Source of the DNA: Bacteroidales bacterium
GTDB lineage: Bacteria; Bacteroidota; Bacteroidia; Bacteroidales; Muribaculaceae
Assembly: GCA_004557565.1 (NCBI GenBank)
Contig: SFGS01000085.1
Span: 1-7,279, forward strand
DNA length: 7,279 nt
Direction of reading: 5' to 3'
Shown piece after piece: positions 1-4,718 of the stretch. Below the pieces are notes generated by a model. The model saw only the letters and a list, made by a program, of their open reading frames with translations. It did no database searches and had not been told where the DNA came from. How positions within the stretch are numbered: position 1 is the first letter of the stretch; each line of letters begins with the position of its first letter. Made by a program: the position numbers and the translations under genes.

Positions 1-2
1 AG

Positions 3-68
3 ATAAGTGAAAATTCTGACATGGCAAAATCCTGGGCAACTTTTTGTTGCTCAGGAACTTATAAATAA
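3..68 (+). CDS. Possible 3' end of a gene entering from the left
   Basis: One frame is open from the window edge to a TAA at 66-68, giving 21 residues ending SWATFCCSGTYK; the other two forward frames stop within the first ten bases. A strong terminator follows about 50 bp later, which fits the end of a transcription unit. The tail resembles nothing I recognise and it overlaps a 10-bp hairpin (31-55), so it may simply be untranslated sequence that stays open by chance. Upstream sequence is needed to decide. Confidence 0.2.
   Translation: MSENSDMAKSWATFCCSGTYK
31..55. repeat. 10-bp stem-loop with T5 loop
   Basis: CCTGGGCAAC (31-40) pairs with GTTGCTCAGG (46-55) around a TTTTT loop, with one G-T wobble. 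There is no T-tract after it on the plus strand, so it is not a standard terminator. It could be a 3'-UTR stability element of whatever is transcribed from the left. Confidence 0.45.
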
Positions 69-121
69 AGTTAAATTATAGTGTTGCGGAATTAAGGTAA
101 TTTTTAATTACACTGTAAATG

Positions 122-151
122 GGACGGTCTGAGATAGACCGTCCTTTTTTT
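122..151 (+). terminator. Strong intrinsic terminator
   Basis: A perfect 9-bp stem GGACGGTCT (122-130) / AGACCGTCC (136-144) with a GAGAT loop is followed directly by T7 (145-151). This is a textbook rho-independent terminator for transcription coming from the left edge, and it marks the end of the unit that lies mostly outside the window. Confidence 0.88.
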
Positions 152-218
152 ATTTACACCTGGTCGTTCTCGTTATCATCGCTCCGTTTACATACTTCTC
201 CTTTTCACAACTTGGGCT

Positions 219-247
219 GGTCTGTGGTAATCACAGATCGGTCTTTT
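219..247 (+). terminator. Second, weaker terminator-like hairpin
   Basis: GGTCTGTG (219-226) pairs with CACAGATC (232-239) with one G-T wobble around a GTAAT loop, followed by GGTCTTTT. The T-tract is short and begins three bases after the stem. It may be a backup terminator behind the one at 122-151. Confidence 0.4.
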
Positions 248-289
248 GTTGTTTAATCGTGTTTGCAACGATACGCGAAACTTTCTTAA

Positions 290-472
290 ATGTTGATTAG
301 TTATCTTGGCAAAGATACTCTATCGTTGAGACATGCAAGCTACTCGGCATCCACAGGAACACACTATGCCGATATACTAAAAAGGGTCGCATCAGATACG
401 GTATAAGGCGTGTGAATGGCCGTAAGTTTTATACGGGTGGAGATACTGAAATTATGGAAAGCTGAGATGTAG
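290..472 (+). pseudogene. Frameshifted excisionase-like HTH (HTH_17/MerR-type) gene remnant
   Basis: Read from 301 in the frame of codons 1 mod 3, the translation contains YSIVETCKLLGIHRNTL, then CRYTKKGRIRYGIRR and VNGRKFYTG. This is a small winged helix-turn-helix of the excisionase type, as found in short Bacteroidales DNA-binding proteins often carried by mobile elements. The frame then stops at TGA 463-465, but the expected family ending (EILKLWKAEM, TAG at 470-472) continues in the next frame from 440, so an indel lies near 436-440. The HTH frame has no start: a TAG at 298-300 closes it, while an ATG at 290 is in the same frame as the C-terminal part. With two compensating indels the ancestor would run from 290 to 472, about 60 aa. 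The HTH assignment is fairly secure; the ancestral start is uncertain. A sequencing error could mimic one indel but less easily two. Confidence 0.62.
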
Positions 473-805
473 CAGCCTGCTTAAACGATACGATAGATAT
501 CGTCTTGTGTTCAAAAATATAAGAATATAAATATAATACAGATATCACAAGAAGTGGGAATGTTTGAACGCCTTGACAGCAGACCTATCTAAACACAAAA
601 TGTATGGTGCATTTTTATCACAAAAATATTGCACCACGATGAGAAATATATCTAAAAACACGAAGTTTTACACAACAACATCACACAAGACAACTGTGAG
701 TATTTCTCTCAATAACAATAAATTAGTTTCTTTTAATAGGAAATAATTGATAATACACAACACATAAATTAATACCACTCTAATCTCCCTCACTCCGCAC
801 CCACA
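473..805. other. Gene-free AT-rich stretch with one inverted repeat
   Basis: No convincing gene is seen. A 60-codon plus-strand frame (564-746) starts with TTG and is dominated by K, N, T and S, as chance AT-rich frames are. The only notable structure is an inverted repeat, TGGTGCA (605-611) / TGCACCA (630-636), which extends inward as T5/A5 with a 3-nt bulge. A perfect 6-bp palindrome arm pair lies at 490-503. Confidence 0.5.
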
Positions 806-830
806 GGCTGCCCACCACGGCAGCCTTTTT
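806..830 (+). terminator. Intrinsic terminator
   Basis: GGCTGCC (806-812) pairs perfectly with GGCAGCC (819-825) around CACCAC, then T5 (826-830). It is a good plus-strand terminator, but no intact gene precedes it closely. It probably served the unit that included the decayed HTH gene. A C8-A9 homopolymer pair (836-852) follows. Confidence 0.75.
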
Positions 831-880
831 CATCTCCCCCCCCAAAAAAAAATTCAACCCATGGGAACCGATACAAAATC

Positions 881-974
881 TCACACCTATTAAATCCATT
901 TTAATCCGATTCACACCTATTTTTTATTTATTTTAAATTGGTGAAAATTCGGTTTAAATGAATTAAAATAAGTG
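881..974. repeat. 11-bp direct repeats and imperfect inverted repeat upstream of the DUF3800 gene
   Basis: TCACACCTATT occurs at 881-891 and again at 911-921, exactly 30 bp apart, in very AT-rich DNA. A degenerate inverted copy of the segment between them (about 18 of 27 positions by eye) appears at about 948-974, starting TCGGTTTAAAT and ending AAGTGT. The spacing of about three helical turns is compatible with a regulator binding upstream of the promoter at 1049, but it could equally be the remains of a mobile-element end. Confidence 0.45.
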
Positions 975-1048
975 TTCCCCCTATTTCTTATGGCTCAAGC
1001 ATTTTAATATGGTTATCAAAAAAAGTAAGTAGTTTCACTAAAATATTG

Positions 1049-1056
1049 TATATTTG
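1049..1056 (+). promoter_or_regulatory. Bacteroidota -7 box for the DUF3800 gene
   Basis: TATATTTG matches the Bacteroidota primary-sigma -7 consensus TAnnTTTG perfectly and sits 26 bp before the ATG at 1083. No clean TTTG -33 element lies 19-21 nt upstream (the nearest similar string, GTTTC at 1032-1036, is too close), so activity may be weak or dependent on a regulator. Confidence 0.5.
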
Positions 1057-1082
1057 CTTTGTATTAAATTGACGACTCAAGG

Positions 1083-1904
1083 ATGATACACATTTGGCTT
1101 GACGAAAGTGATAAACATGGGAGTTACTATTCAAATTTTTATGGTGGCATTCTTGTCGTGTCCGAACACCGCGCCGAGGTTTTAAGAAGAATGACTAAAA
1201 TAAAAGAGGAACTTGGCATCGTTGATGAAATCAAGTGGCAGAAAGTGAACGCCTATCACTATGAGAAGTATGTGAAATTGGTTGATGAATTATTTGAAAT
1301 GGGCAAAGCAGGAATGCTTAAAATTCGTATATTTTTCCGACACAACCAGTTTGAGCCAGAATTGACTCCCGAAAAAAGGAAAGAAGAATATCCGATATTG
1401 TATTATCAATTTATTAAGTACGCTTTCGGTTTAGTGTTCGCAAACGACACCGAGGGCATCAGACTGTATTTAGACGAGATTCCCTTAAATCAAAGCGATA
1501 AGCAAAACTTTGTGAGCCATCTTTATTCGCTAAATAATGATTCAGAGTTTAAGGAGAAAGGCATTAGATTTGTGGATAAAGGCATATCGGAAGTGGATTC
1601 AAAGTCTCACTTGCCGCTTCAATTTATGGATGTGATTCTGGGCGCGATATGCTTCAAACTAAATGAAAAAGATAAACTCAAATCAGACGGTGACGAAAGA
1701 CCTGGAAAACGCACAATTTTGAAACTGAAACTATATAAGCACATTAATCAAAAAATTAGAGAGATTTATCCTGACTTTAATATAGGTATCAGTACGCCTA
1801 TCAAATTGGAAAGCGATCGGTGGTTTCAAGTTTATAGACATTGGAGCTTCAAGCCGAAGCATCATGTTCGCAATTTGACACGAACCAAAAGGGCAAAAAA
1901 ATAG
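1083..1904 (+). CDS. DUF3800-family protein
   Basis: A 273-aa soluble protein with no signal peptide or membrane segment. It has the layout of DUF3800 (PF12686): an N-terminal strand ending in an acidic pair (LDESD, D7-E8), a GGILV strand (21-25), an EIKWQKV motif (49-55), a central acidic LDEIP (130-134) and the family signature SKxHLPLQxxDVxLGA at 173-188 with D183. The recurring acidic residues and lysines suggest a metal-dependent, nuclease-like active site; this is inference, as the family's biochemistry is not established to my knowledge. DUF3800 proteins are scattered accessory genes, often near mobile or defence loci. AAGG lies immediately before the ATG. The gene stands alone, with its own -7 box and a terminator-like fold, and is visibly more AT-rich than cobO next to it, compatible with horizontal acquisition. 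The lysine- and arginine-rich C-terminus (258-273) could contact nucleic acid. Family call is solid, function unknown. Confidence 0.85.
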   Translation: MIHIWLDESDKHGSYYSNFYGGILVVSEHRAEVLRRMTKIKEELGIVDEIKWQKVNAYHYEKYVKLVDELFEMGKAGMLKIRIFFRHNQFEPELTPEKRKEEYPILYYQFIKYAFGLVFANDTEGIRLYLDEIPLNQSDKQNFVSHLYSLNNDSEFKEKGIRFVDKGISEVDSKSHLPLQFMDVILGAICFKLNEKDKLKSDGDERPGKRTILKLKLYKHINQKIREIYPDFNIGISTPIKLESDRWFQVYRHWSFKPKHHVRNLTRTKRAKK

Positions 1905-1975
1905 TCCTGCGCAACCTACACTTGTGAGCTACGCACTTTTCACGTAGCCGTTCAGTTACGACAGGATATTTTTCT
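1905..1975 (+). terminator. Compound terminator-like fold after the DUF3800 gene
   Basis: Starting right after the stop codon, TCCTG (1905-1909) pairs with CAGGA (1962-1966). The stem continues inward as CG and AA pairs, with a bulged A at 1961 and one mismatch. Inside is a second stem, GCTACG (1928-1933) / CGTAGC (1943-1948). The outer stem is followed by TATTTTTCT. The two-stem design is unusual but the position and T-rich tail fit termination. Confidence 0.5.
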
Positions 1976-2072
1976 ATTGCAAAATTAGTGATTATTTCGG
2001 ATTAATCATAAGAAAAACAAGGGATAACGGAGAAATATTAGTTAAAAAAATCAAAACTGATTCTTTTGAGAA

Positions 2073-2609
2073 ATGGGACAGGGATATATACATGTTTATA
2101 CCGGGAATGGTAAGGGGAAGACTACTGCTGCCTTTGGGCTGGCGGTCCGTGCGTTGTGCGCTGGCAAGAATGTGGCGATTGGGCAGTTTGTGAAATCGAT
2201 GAAATACAACGAGACTAAGGCGGAAGCACTGTTCAACGGCGCAAACCCCGACTTCGGGCGGCTACATATCGAGCAGTTGGGCTATGGTTGCTGCCTCAAC
2301 AGAATGCCCGATGAAAGGGATAGGCAATCGGCAAAAGACGGACTTGCCGTTTGCCGTAGATGGTTGCGCAGTGGCGAGTGGGACGTGGTGATTCTTGACG
2401 AACTCACCATCGCTACCAGCATGGAACTGCTGTCGGTGGACGAAGTGCTTGATTTGCTTTCGGAGAGGAATCCCGCCACAGAAGTGATCATTACCGGCCG
2501 TTATGCGCCACAGCAGCTGATCGACGCAGCCGACCTCGTGACCGATATGCAAGAAGTGAAGCACTACTACACCCAAGGCGTGCTCTCACGCCCCGGCATC
2601 GACAGATAA
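2073..2609 (+). CDS. cobO: Cob(I)yrinic acid a,c-diamide adenosyltransferase (CobA/CobO/BtuR family)
   Basis: A 178-aa cytoplasmic enzyme that moves the 5'-deoxyadenosyl group of ATP onto the cobalt of reduced corrinoids (EC 2.5.1.17), giving adenosylcobalamin or its precursor in B12 synthesis and salvage. Family features are all visible: the P-loop GNGKGKTT (11-18), GQFVK (37-41), the Walker-B strand VVILDE (105-110) followed by L-T, the TGRYAP loop (141-146), the LIDAADLVTDM helix (149-159) and the KHYYTQGV...RPGIDR end (163-178). Length matches the compact form of the family. No other cobalamin gene lies in the window, so the role may be salvage of imported corrinoid. I saw no cobalamin riboswitch in the 168 bp between this gene and the previous stop. 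Only a weak GAGA precedes the ATG, usual for this phylum. The strong hairpin at 2654-2683 closes the unit. CobO versus BtuR naming cannot be settled here. Confidence 0.93.
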   Translation: MGQGYIHVYTGNGKGKTTAAFGLAVRALCAGKNVAIGQFVKSMKYNETKAEALFNGANPDFGRLHIEQLGYGCCLNRMPDERDRQSAKDGLAVCRRWLRSGEWDVVILDELTIATSMELLSVDEVLDLLSERNPATEVIITGRYAPQQLIDAADLVTDMQEVKHYYTQGVLSRPGIDR

Positions 2610-2645
2610 TAATGTGAACCAGGCTATATTCTTTGTCTTGAGATT

Positions 2646-2683
2646 AAAAAAAAGAGGTTGTGCCAAAATTCTGGCACAACCTC
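2646..2683 (-). terminator. Strong terminator shared by the convergent cobO and small-gene operon
   Basis: A perfect 12-bp stem GAGGTTGTGCCA (2654-2665) / TGGCACAACCTC (2672-2683) with a 6-nt loop. On the minus strand it is followed by U8 (2646-2653), so it terminates the leftward DUF5053-like operon efficiently. On the plus strand there is no T-tract, but the stem may still help to define the cobO 3' end. Confidence 0.9.
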
Positions 2684-2700
2684 AACATTTAGAAGTCCTT

Positions 2701-2928
2701 TTAAATATTATCTGCGGCAGCTTTAATGCGGTCGGATAAATCATACAATGCGCTTTTCAGCATTTGAGCCTCATCATCGCTAAACTTTCCGGTTCCGCCG
2801 TTACCGTCAATTCCGTCCATCTTGTGATAAAGCCAAGAACTTGACTTGCCGAAATACCTGCGGGCAATATCTCTCCAAGTGATTGACAGCAAAATATCAC
2901 TCAACTTTGATTTCATCGTCTGTTCCAT
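2701..2928 (-). CDS. DUF5053-like small protein
   Basis: A 75-aa protein. The segment WRDIARRYFGKSSSWLYHKM (18-37), a short glycine/asparagine-rich turn (G39-G48) and KFSDDEAQMLKSALYDLSDRI (48-68) reproduce the pattern I associate with DUF5053: an 'iA..YFGKs.sWLyqkinG' helix pair followed by 'kFt.eE...l..AL.dis..i'. This looks like a small DNA-binding fold, and such proteins are common in Bacteroidales accessory regions; function is unknown. The reading frame is open further upstream, but the extra residues run through the preceding hairpin and the end of the 53-aa gene, so I chose the ATG at 2926-2928; an internal ATG at 2914-2916 is also possible. No Shine-Dalgarno is seen, only AT-rich leader. 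It is the second gene of the leftward operon, 83 bp after the first. Its TAA stop overlaps the motif copy at 2693-2704. Confidence 0.75.
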   Translation of the reverse strand: MEQTMKSKLSDILLSITWRDIARRYFGKSSSWLYHKMDGIDGNGGTGKFSDDEAQMLKSALYDLSDRIKAAADNI

Positions 2929-2979
2929 AATTTGTGAATATTTTAATTGTGTTGTTGTTTTTAATAAAGCCCTTTTAAG

Positions 2980-3003
2980 AACCCCTCTGCTTGTAGAGGG
3001 GTT
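2980..3003 (-). promoter_or_regulatory. Intercistronic 9-bp hairpin between the two small genes
   Basis: AACCCCTCT (2980-2988) pairs perfectly with AGAGGGGTT (2995-3003) around a 6-nt loop, 8 bp after the stop of the 53-aa gene. In the leftward mRNA it is followed by CTTAAAAGGGCTT rather than a U-run, so it is not an ordinary terminator. It may shape mRNA processing or translation of the second gene, together with the anti-start motif right behind it. Confidence 0.6.
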
Positions 3004-3011
3004 CGGACGAA

Positions 3012-3173
3012 TCATTTGTCCTCTTCGTCCGCTGGCGGCATTTCGACTAATTCGTCGAACAGCTGTTGAGCATACCAAACCAAATTCTCATATCCGTTAG
3101 GATAGGCTTTTCGGATATTCCTGATTGCTTCAATCAACTCAAGCTCCGCATTACTTAAAAGGGCTTCGTTCAT
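3012..3173 (-). CDS. 53-aa acidic helical protein, unrecognised
   Basis: The minus-strand frame from ATG (3171-3173) to TGA (3012-3014) encodes 53 residues: MNEALLSNAELELIEAIRNI, then a KAYPNGYENLVWYAQQL middle and an acidic end (FDELVEMPPADEEDK). It has no signal peptide or membrane segment; predicted character is two amphipathic helices and an acidic tail. I do not recognise a family. Support for it being real: a consensus promoter 25 bp upstream (3198-3229), codon choice that looks coding, an immediate DUF5053-like partner, and a shared terminator. The leader is short, about 20 nt, without an evident Shine-Dalgarno. Codons 3-9 carry the sequence AAGCCCTTTTAAGTAATG, which is complementary to the 5' end of the putative small RNA encoded just upstream and to two downstream segments of its own mRNA. 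The small paired genes could be a regulator pair or toxin-antitoxin-like unit, but nothing in the sequence proves that. Confidence 0.7.
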   Translation of the reverse strand: MNEALLSNAELELIEAIRNIRKAYPNGYENLVWYAQQLFDELVEMPPADEEDK

Positions 3174-3197
3174 AACCTAAATAGTTTTTGAACACCA

Positions 3198-3229
3198 CAA
3201 AATTACTACACTTTTTCGTACTAAACAAA
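3198..3229 (-). promoter_or_regulatory. Consensus promoter of the small-gene operon (P1)
   Basis: On the minus strand, TTTG (-33 element, 3226-3229) is followed after exactly 20 nt by TAATTTTG (-7 element, 3198-3205), a perfect match to the Bacteroidota form. Transcription should begin near 3190-3194, leaving a leader of roughly 20 nt before the ATG at 3173. The spacer between the boxes is almost exactly one copy of the 25-bp direct repeat, so this promoter is very likely repressible. Confidence 0.78.
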
Positions 3230-3257
3230 TAGTTACTACACTTTTTCGTACTAAACA
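3203..3257. repeat. Two 25-bp direct repeats, 30-bp period, over promoter P1
   Basis: Positions 3203-3227 and 3233-3257 are identical (starting TTACTACAC, ending GTACTAAACA). Each is itself an imperfect dyad: on the minus strand TTAGTAC, 8 nt, GTAGTAA, with one mismatch per arm, the usual look of a dimeric repressor site. The first copy fills the P1 spacer; the second lies directly upstream. A 30-bp period places both copies on nearly the same helix face. The operon's own DUF5053-like protein is a natural candidate for binding them. Confidence 0.8.
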
Positions 3258-3260
3258 GAC

Positions 3261-3285
3261 AAAAAAATAGCTCCACGATGTGGAG
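3261..3285 (-). terminator. Terminator of the putative small RNA
   Basis: On the minus strand CTCCAC (3285-3280), ATC, GTGGAG (3276-3271) forms a perfect 6-bp stem. After three bases (CTA) comes U7 (3267-3261). A competing 7-bp stem, ATAGCTC (3299-3293) / GAGCTAT (3273-3267), abuts the U-run directly; either gives a terminator, so read-through toward P1 may be adjustable. Confidence 0.65.
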
Positions 3286-3336
3286 TATCGCAGAGCTATG
3301 TGCCTGAATTAACAGGCTAAGTCCTTTTAAGTAATG
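3261..3336 (-). ncRNA. Putative antisense small RNA upstream of the 53-aa gene
   Basis: A promoter-like element (3339-3368) points leftward into a stretch with no reading frame that ends at a hairpin plus U7. The predicted RNA of about 70-75 nt has typical regulator architecture: an unpaired 5' segment (CATTACTTAAAAGGACTT, 3336-3319), a small stem-loop GCCTG / CAGGC (3302-3306 and 3313-3317) and a terminator stem-loop. The 5' segment is complementary to codons 3-9 of the 53-aa gene, with 14 contiguous pairs (CATTACTTAAAAGG against CCTTTTAAGTAATG) and 17 of 18 overall. The exact 5' end is uncertain by several bases; starting at 3333 would still leave 11 contiguous pairs. If it exists it should block translation of the first gene. 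The alternative is a plain leader of a longer operon transcript, with the inverted repeat acting in cis. Confidence 0.42.
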
Positions 3337-3338
3337 TG

Positions 3339-3368
3339 CAAATATACTGTCTTTTTTTGTTTCTCAAA
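3339..3368 (-). promoter_or_regulatory. Second leftward promoter-like element (P2)
   Basis: On the minus strand TTTG (3365-3368) is followed after 18 nt by TATATTTG (3339-3346), a perfect -7 match with spacing slightly short of the usual 19-21. Start is expected around 3332-3336. It lies between the lipoprotein gene and the small-RNA candidate, so it would drive that RNA and, by read-through, the small operon. Confidence 0.55.
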
Positions 3369-3399
3369 AATTTTAATTGAAGAATAATATTTCAAAACA

Positions 3400-4083
3400 C
3401 TATAGGACGGTATTTTGCTTTATTAATGCTTCATATGCATCGTTTAAGTCGTCAATAGATTCAGAGTCTTTTATTTCTTGAATGAATGAAGAAATAACTT
3501 CGAAATTTTCCTTACTTACACCATCTCCACATTCACTAAAATCTAAGTCGCTAAAAAATATCATTTCACCTTTAAGTGACATTGTATTGTCCCCATTCAT
3601 AGATGTGAATTGGTGACGAATAAGCCATCCTGTAGGTTTGTCTGCGTATATATGCTGCACCACCTGCTTGAGCTCTTTATATTTTGAGGATATTTTGGCG
3701 TTGGTTTTATCTAATTTGCCTTTTAATAAATTATATTTTTTCTTGGCATCATTATATTTACTAATTTCATATTCAGAAGCGTAGTATCTGTTGGGTGAAA
3801 ATATACCCATTGTGAAATGTTCTTCTTCCATATCTTTGGTATACTCTTCTTGCTTGCTTAAAAGTTTAGTCAGTTCGTCTAATATCTGGATAAATTTGGG
3901 TAAGTTGTCCCGATTCCAAAAACAACTATCTACATGTGTCGAAACAGGTTTGTATGTATCGGGGTGGTATAACGAAGCAATCACCTTATCCTTAATTAAG
4001 GCTTCCGCCTTTTCTTCTTTTGATTTGTTGCAAGAACTGAAGAACAGGCCAAAAACACATATTAATAATAGATACTTTTTCAT
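3400..4083 (-). CDS. Lipoprotein of unknown function with coiled-coil middle
   Basis: A 227-aa protein with a clear type II signal: MKKYLLLICVFGLFFSSC, where LFFSSC is the lipobox and C18 the lipidated residue. After the cysteine comes NKSKEEKAE, which is charged but not the strict acidic surface-export signal described for Bacteroidota, so inner-leaflet or surface location is open. The mature part is highly charged. Residues about 60-140 are helical with heptad-like spacing (ILDELTKLLSKQEEYTKDM; YNDAKKKYNLLKGKL), suggesting a coiled coil. Residues 150-205 look like a small mixed fold (GWLIRHQF, MIFFSDLDF), followed by an acidic helix. I recognise no family. It lies 61 bp after the stop of the secreted-protein gene at 4145-4624 on the same strand, with no terminator or clear promoter between, so the two probably form an operon. 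Confidence 0.8.
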   Translation of the reverse strand: MKKYLLLICVFGLFFSSCNKSKEEKAEALIKDKVIASLYHPDTYKPVSTHVDSCFWNRDNLPKFIQILDELTKLLSKQEEYTKDMEEEHFTMGIFSPNRYYASEYEISKYNDAKKKYNLLKGKLDKTNAKISSKYKELKQVVQHIYADKPTGWLIRHQFTSMNGDNTMSLKGEMIFFSDLDFSECGDGVSKENFEVISSFIQEIKDSESIDDLNDAYEALIKQNTVL

Positions 4084-4144
4084 ATTAATTTTGCAGTTGA
4101 TTAGAGAATAAGCGAATACTGTGATTTTATTCCTTAGGGGGAAT

Positions 4145-4624
4145 TTAGAGGAGGGTGGAGCGTTTGTAGTCGGATTTTTTGATGATTTCGGAGGAGTTGG
4201 GCACTTGGCGGATTACGATTTTATCCCAGCCGTTCTCGCCGATGTTTAACGATGCTTTGAATTGTTGCAAAGTGTCGTCGGTGGGAACGAATTGCACACG
4301 CTCAACTTTTGTCTGTTCTTCGGGTGGCACATCGCCAACGAGCCCTGATGAGCCTTTTTTATATCTGTAAACCGACACTTCCATCGACTTAATCATATAA
4401 TCTGAGTTTGATGCGTCGTATTCCATATCGAGGCGACTGATAAGCACATCTGTCACGTATTTTGAGACGACACGTGCGTTGTAGTTACTTGTAAGGCAAA
4501 CGCTTAAATCTGCTATAGGATACGACACGTCGCAGCGTTTTTCTGAATTGCCGCTTGTGAGTTGGGCTTGTCCGCTCATGGCTACCAAAATCGCCATAAC
4601 GATAAAAGAGAAAATTTTCTTCAT
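4145..4624 (-). CDS. Secreted (periplasmic) protein of unknown function
   Basis: A 159-aa protein when started at the ATG at 4622-4624. A TTG three codons upstream would give MDN before it, but the ATG places MKK directly at the head of a standard signal peptide (MKKIFSFIVMAILVAMSGQA, cleavage expected after the AQA-like site near residue 20). The mature part begins QLTSGNSEKRCD and alternates short hydrophobic strands (ADLSVCLTS, SMEVSVYRY, ERVQFVPT, DKIVIRQV) with polar turns, so it is likely a small beta-rich domain. C31 and C44 could form a disulfide. No family recognised. It is divergent from the sigma-factor fusion gene at 4800 across a 175-bp gap with a -7 box for each direction, a layout often seen for a sigma factor and a gene it controls, though the sequence does not show this. 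The lipoprotein gene follows in the same direction. Confidence 0.8.
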   Translation of the reverse strand: MKKIFSFIVMAILVAMSGQAQLTSGNSEKRCDVSYPIADLSVCLTSNYNARVVSKYVTDVLISRLDMEYDASNSDYMIKSMEVSVYRYKKGSSGLVGDVPPEEQTKVERVQFVPTDDTLQQFKASLNIGENGWDKIVIRQVPNSSEIIKKSDYKRSTLL

Positions 4625-4660
4625 ATTGTCCAATAGTTTGTTAAAGTAATTAGATATTCA

Positions 4661-4668
4661 CAAAGTTA
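4661..4668 (-). promoter_or_regulatory. -7 box for the secreted protein/lipoprotein pair
   Basis: On the minus strand TAACTTTG matches TAnnTTTG perfectly, 36 bp before the ATG at 4624. The region 19-21 nt upstream lacks a clear TTTG (the closest is ATTT), so an activator or an alternative sigma factor may contribute. Confidence 0.5.
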
Positions 4669-4710
4669 AGGAAAACTTAGTGATGAAATGGCGTATTGGG
4701 CAGAAAATCG

Positions 4711-4718
4711 TAATTTTG
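4711..4718 (+). promoter_or_regulatory. -7 box for the sigma-factor fusion gene
   Basis: TAATTTTG matches TAnnTTTG perfectly, 81 bp upstream of the ATG at 4800. No strong -33 TTTG is present at the right distance (AATG at 4687-4690 with a 20-nt spacer is the best partial match). The predicted leader is about 75 nt. Confidence 0.5.

Larger units (their letters stand above)
2693..3336. repeat. Four local copies of an AAGNCCTTTTAA motif in both orientations
   Basis: The motif lies at 2693-2704 (AAGTCCTTTTAA, plus orientation), 2967-2979 (AAGCCCTTTTAAG, plus), 3154-3166 (minus orientation, inside codons 3-7 of the 53-aa gene) and 3319-3330 (plus). The copies at 2967 and 3154 form a perfect 13-bp inverted repeat. 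The copies at 3149-3166 and 3319-3336 match over 17 of 18 bases in inverted orientation, with 14 contiguous. I found no copy elsewhere in the window. In leftward transcripts three copies read CTTAAAAGG-like and one, at the start of the first gene, reads CCTTTTAAG; they are therefore mutually complementary. Confidence 0.8.

Noticed and set aside
564..746. 60-codon plus-strand frame in the left non-coding region
   Set aside because: TTG start, no ribosome site, composition dominated by K/N/T/S in AT-rich DNA, and an inverted repeat runs through it; no family resemblance.
1905..2072. Cobalamin riboswitch upstream of cobO
   Set aside because: No B12-box-like conserved string is visible, and the space is mostly taken by the terminator fold of the preceding gene plus AT-rich sequence.
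2262..2576. Minus-strand frames inside cobO
   Set aside because: They are antisense to a clearly conserved enzyme and have no motif of their own.
2929..3078. N-terminal extension of the DUF5053-like protein up to 3078
   Set aside because: The extra 50 residues are translated through the intercistronic hairpin and the end of the 53-aa gene in another frame, and they do not look like the family; the ATG at 2928 gives a normal-size domain.
3203..3257. CRISPR array
   Set aside because: Only two repeats, separated by 5 bp, with no spacer-length gaps and no cas genes; position over a promoter indicates operators.
3147..3338. Invertible promoter: promoter P1 lies between inverted copies at 3147-3166 and 3319-3338
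   Set aside because: Bacteroidales do use invertible promoters, but one arm lies inside codons 3-9 of the gene, so inversion would remove the start codon. The arms have mismatches and no recombinase gene is present. RNA pairing explains the repeats better.
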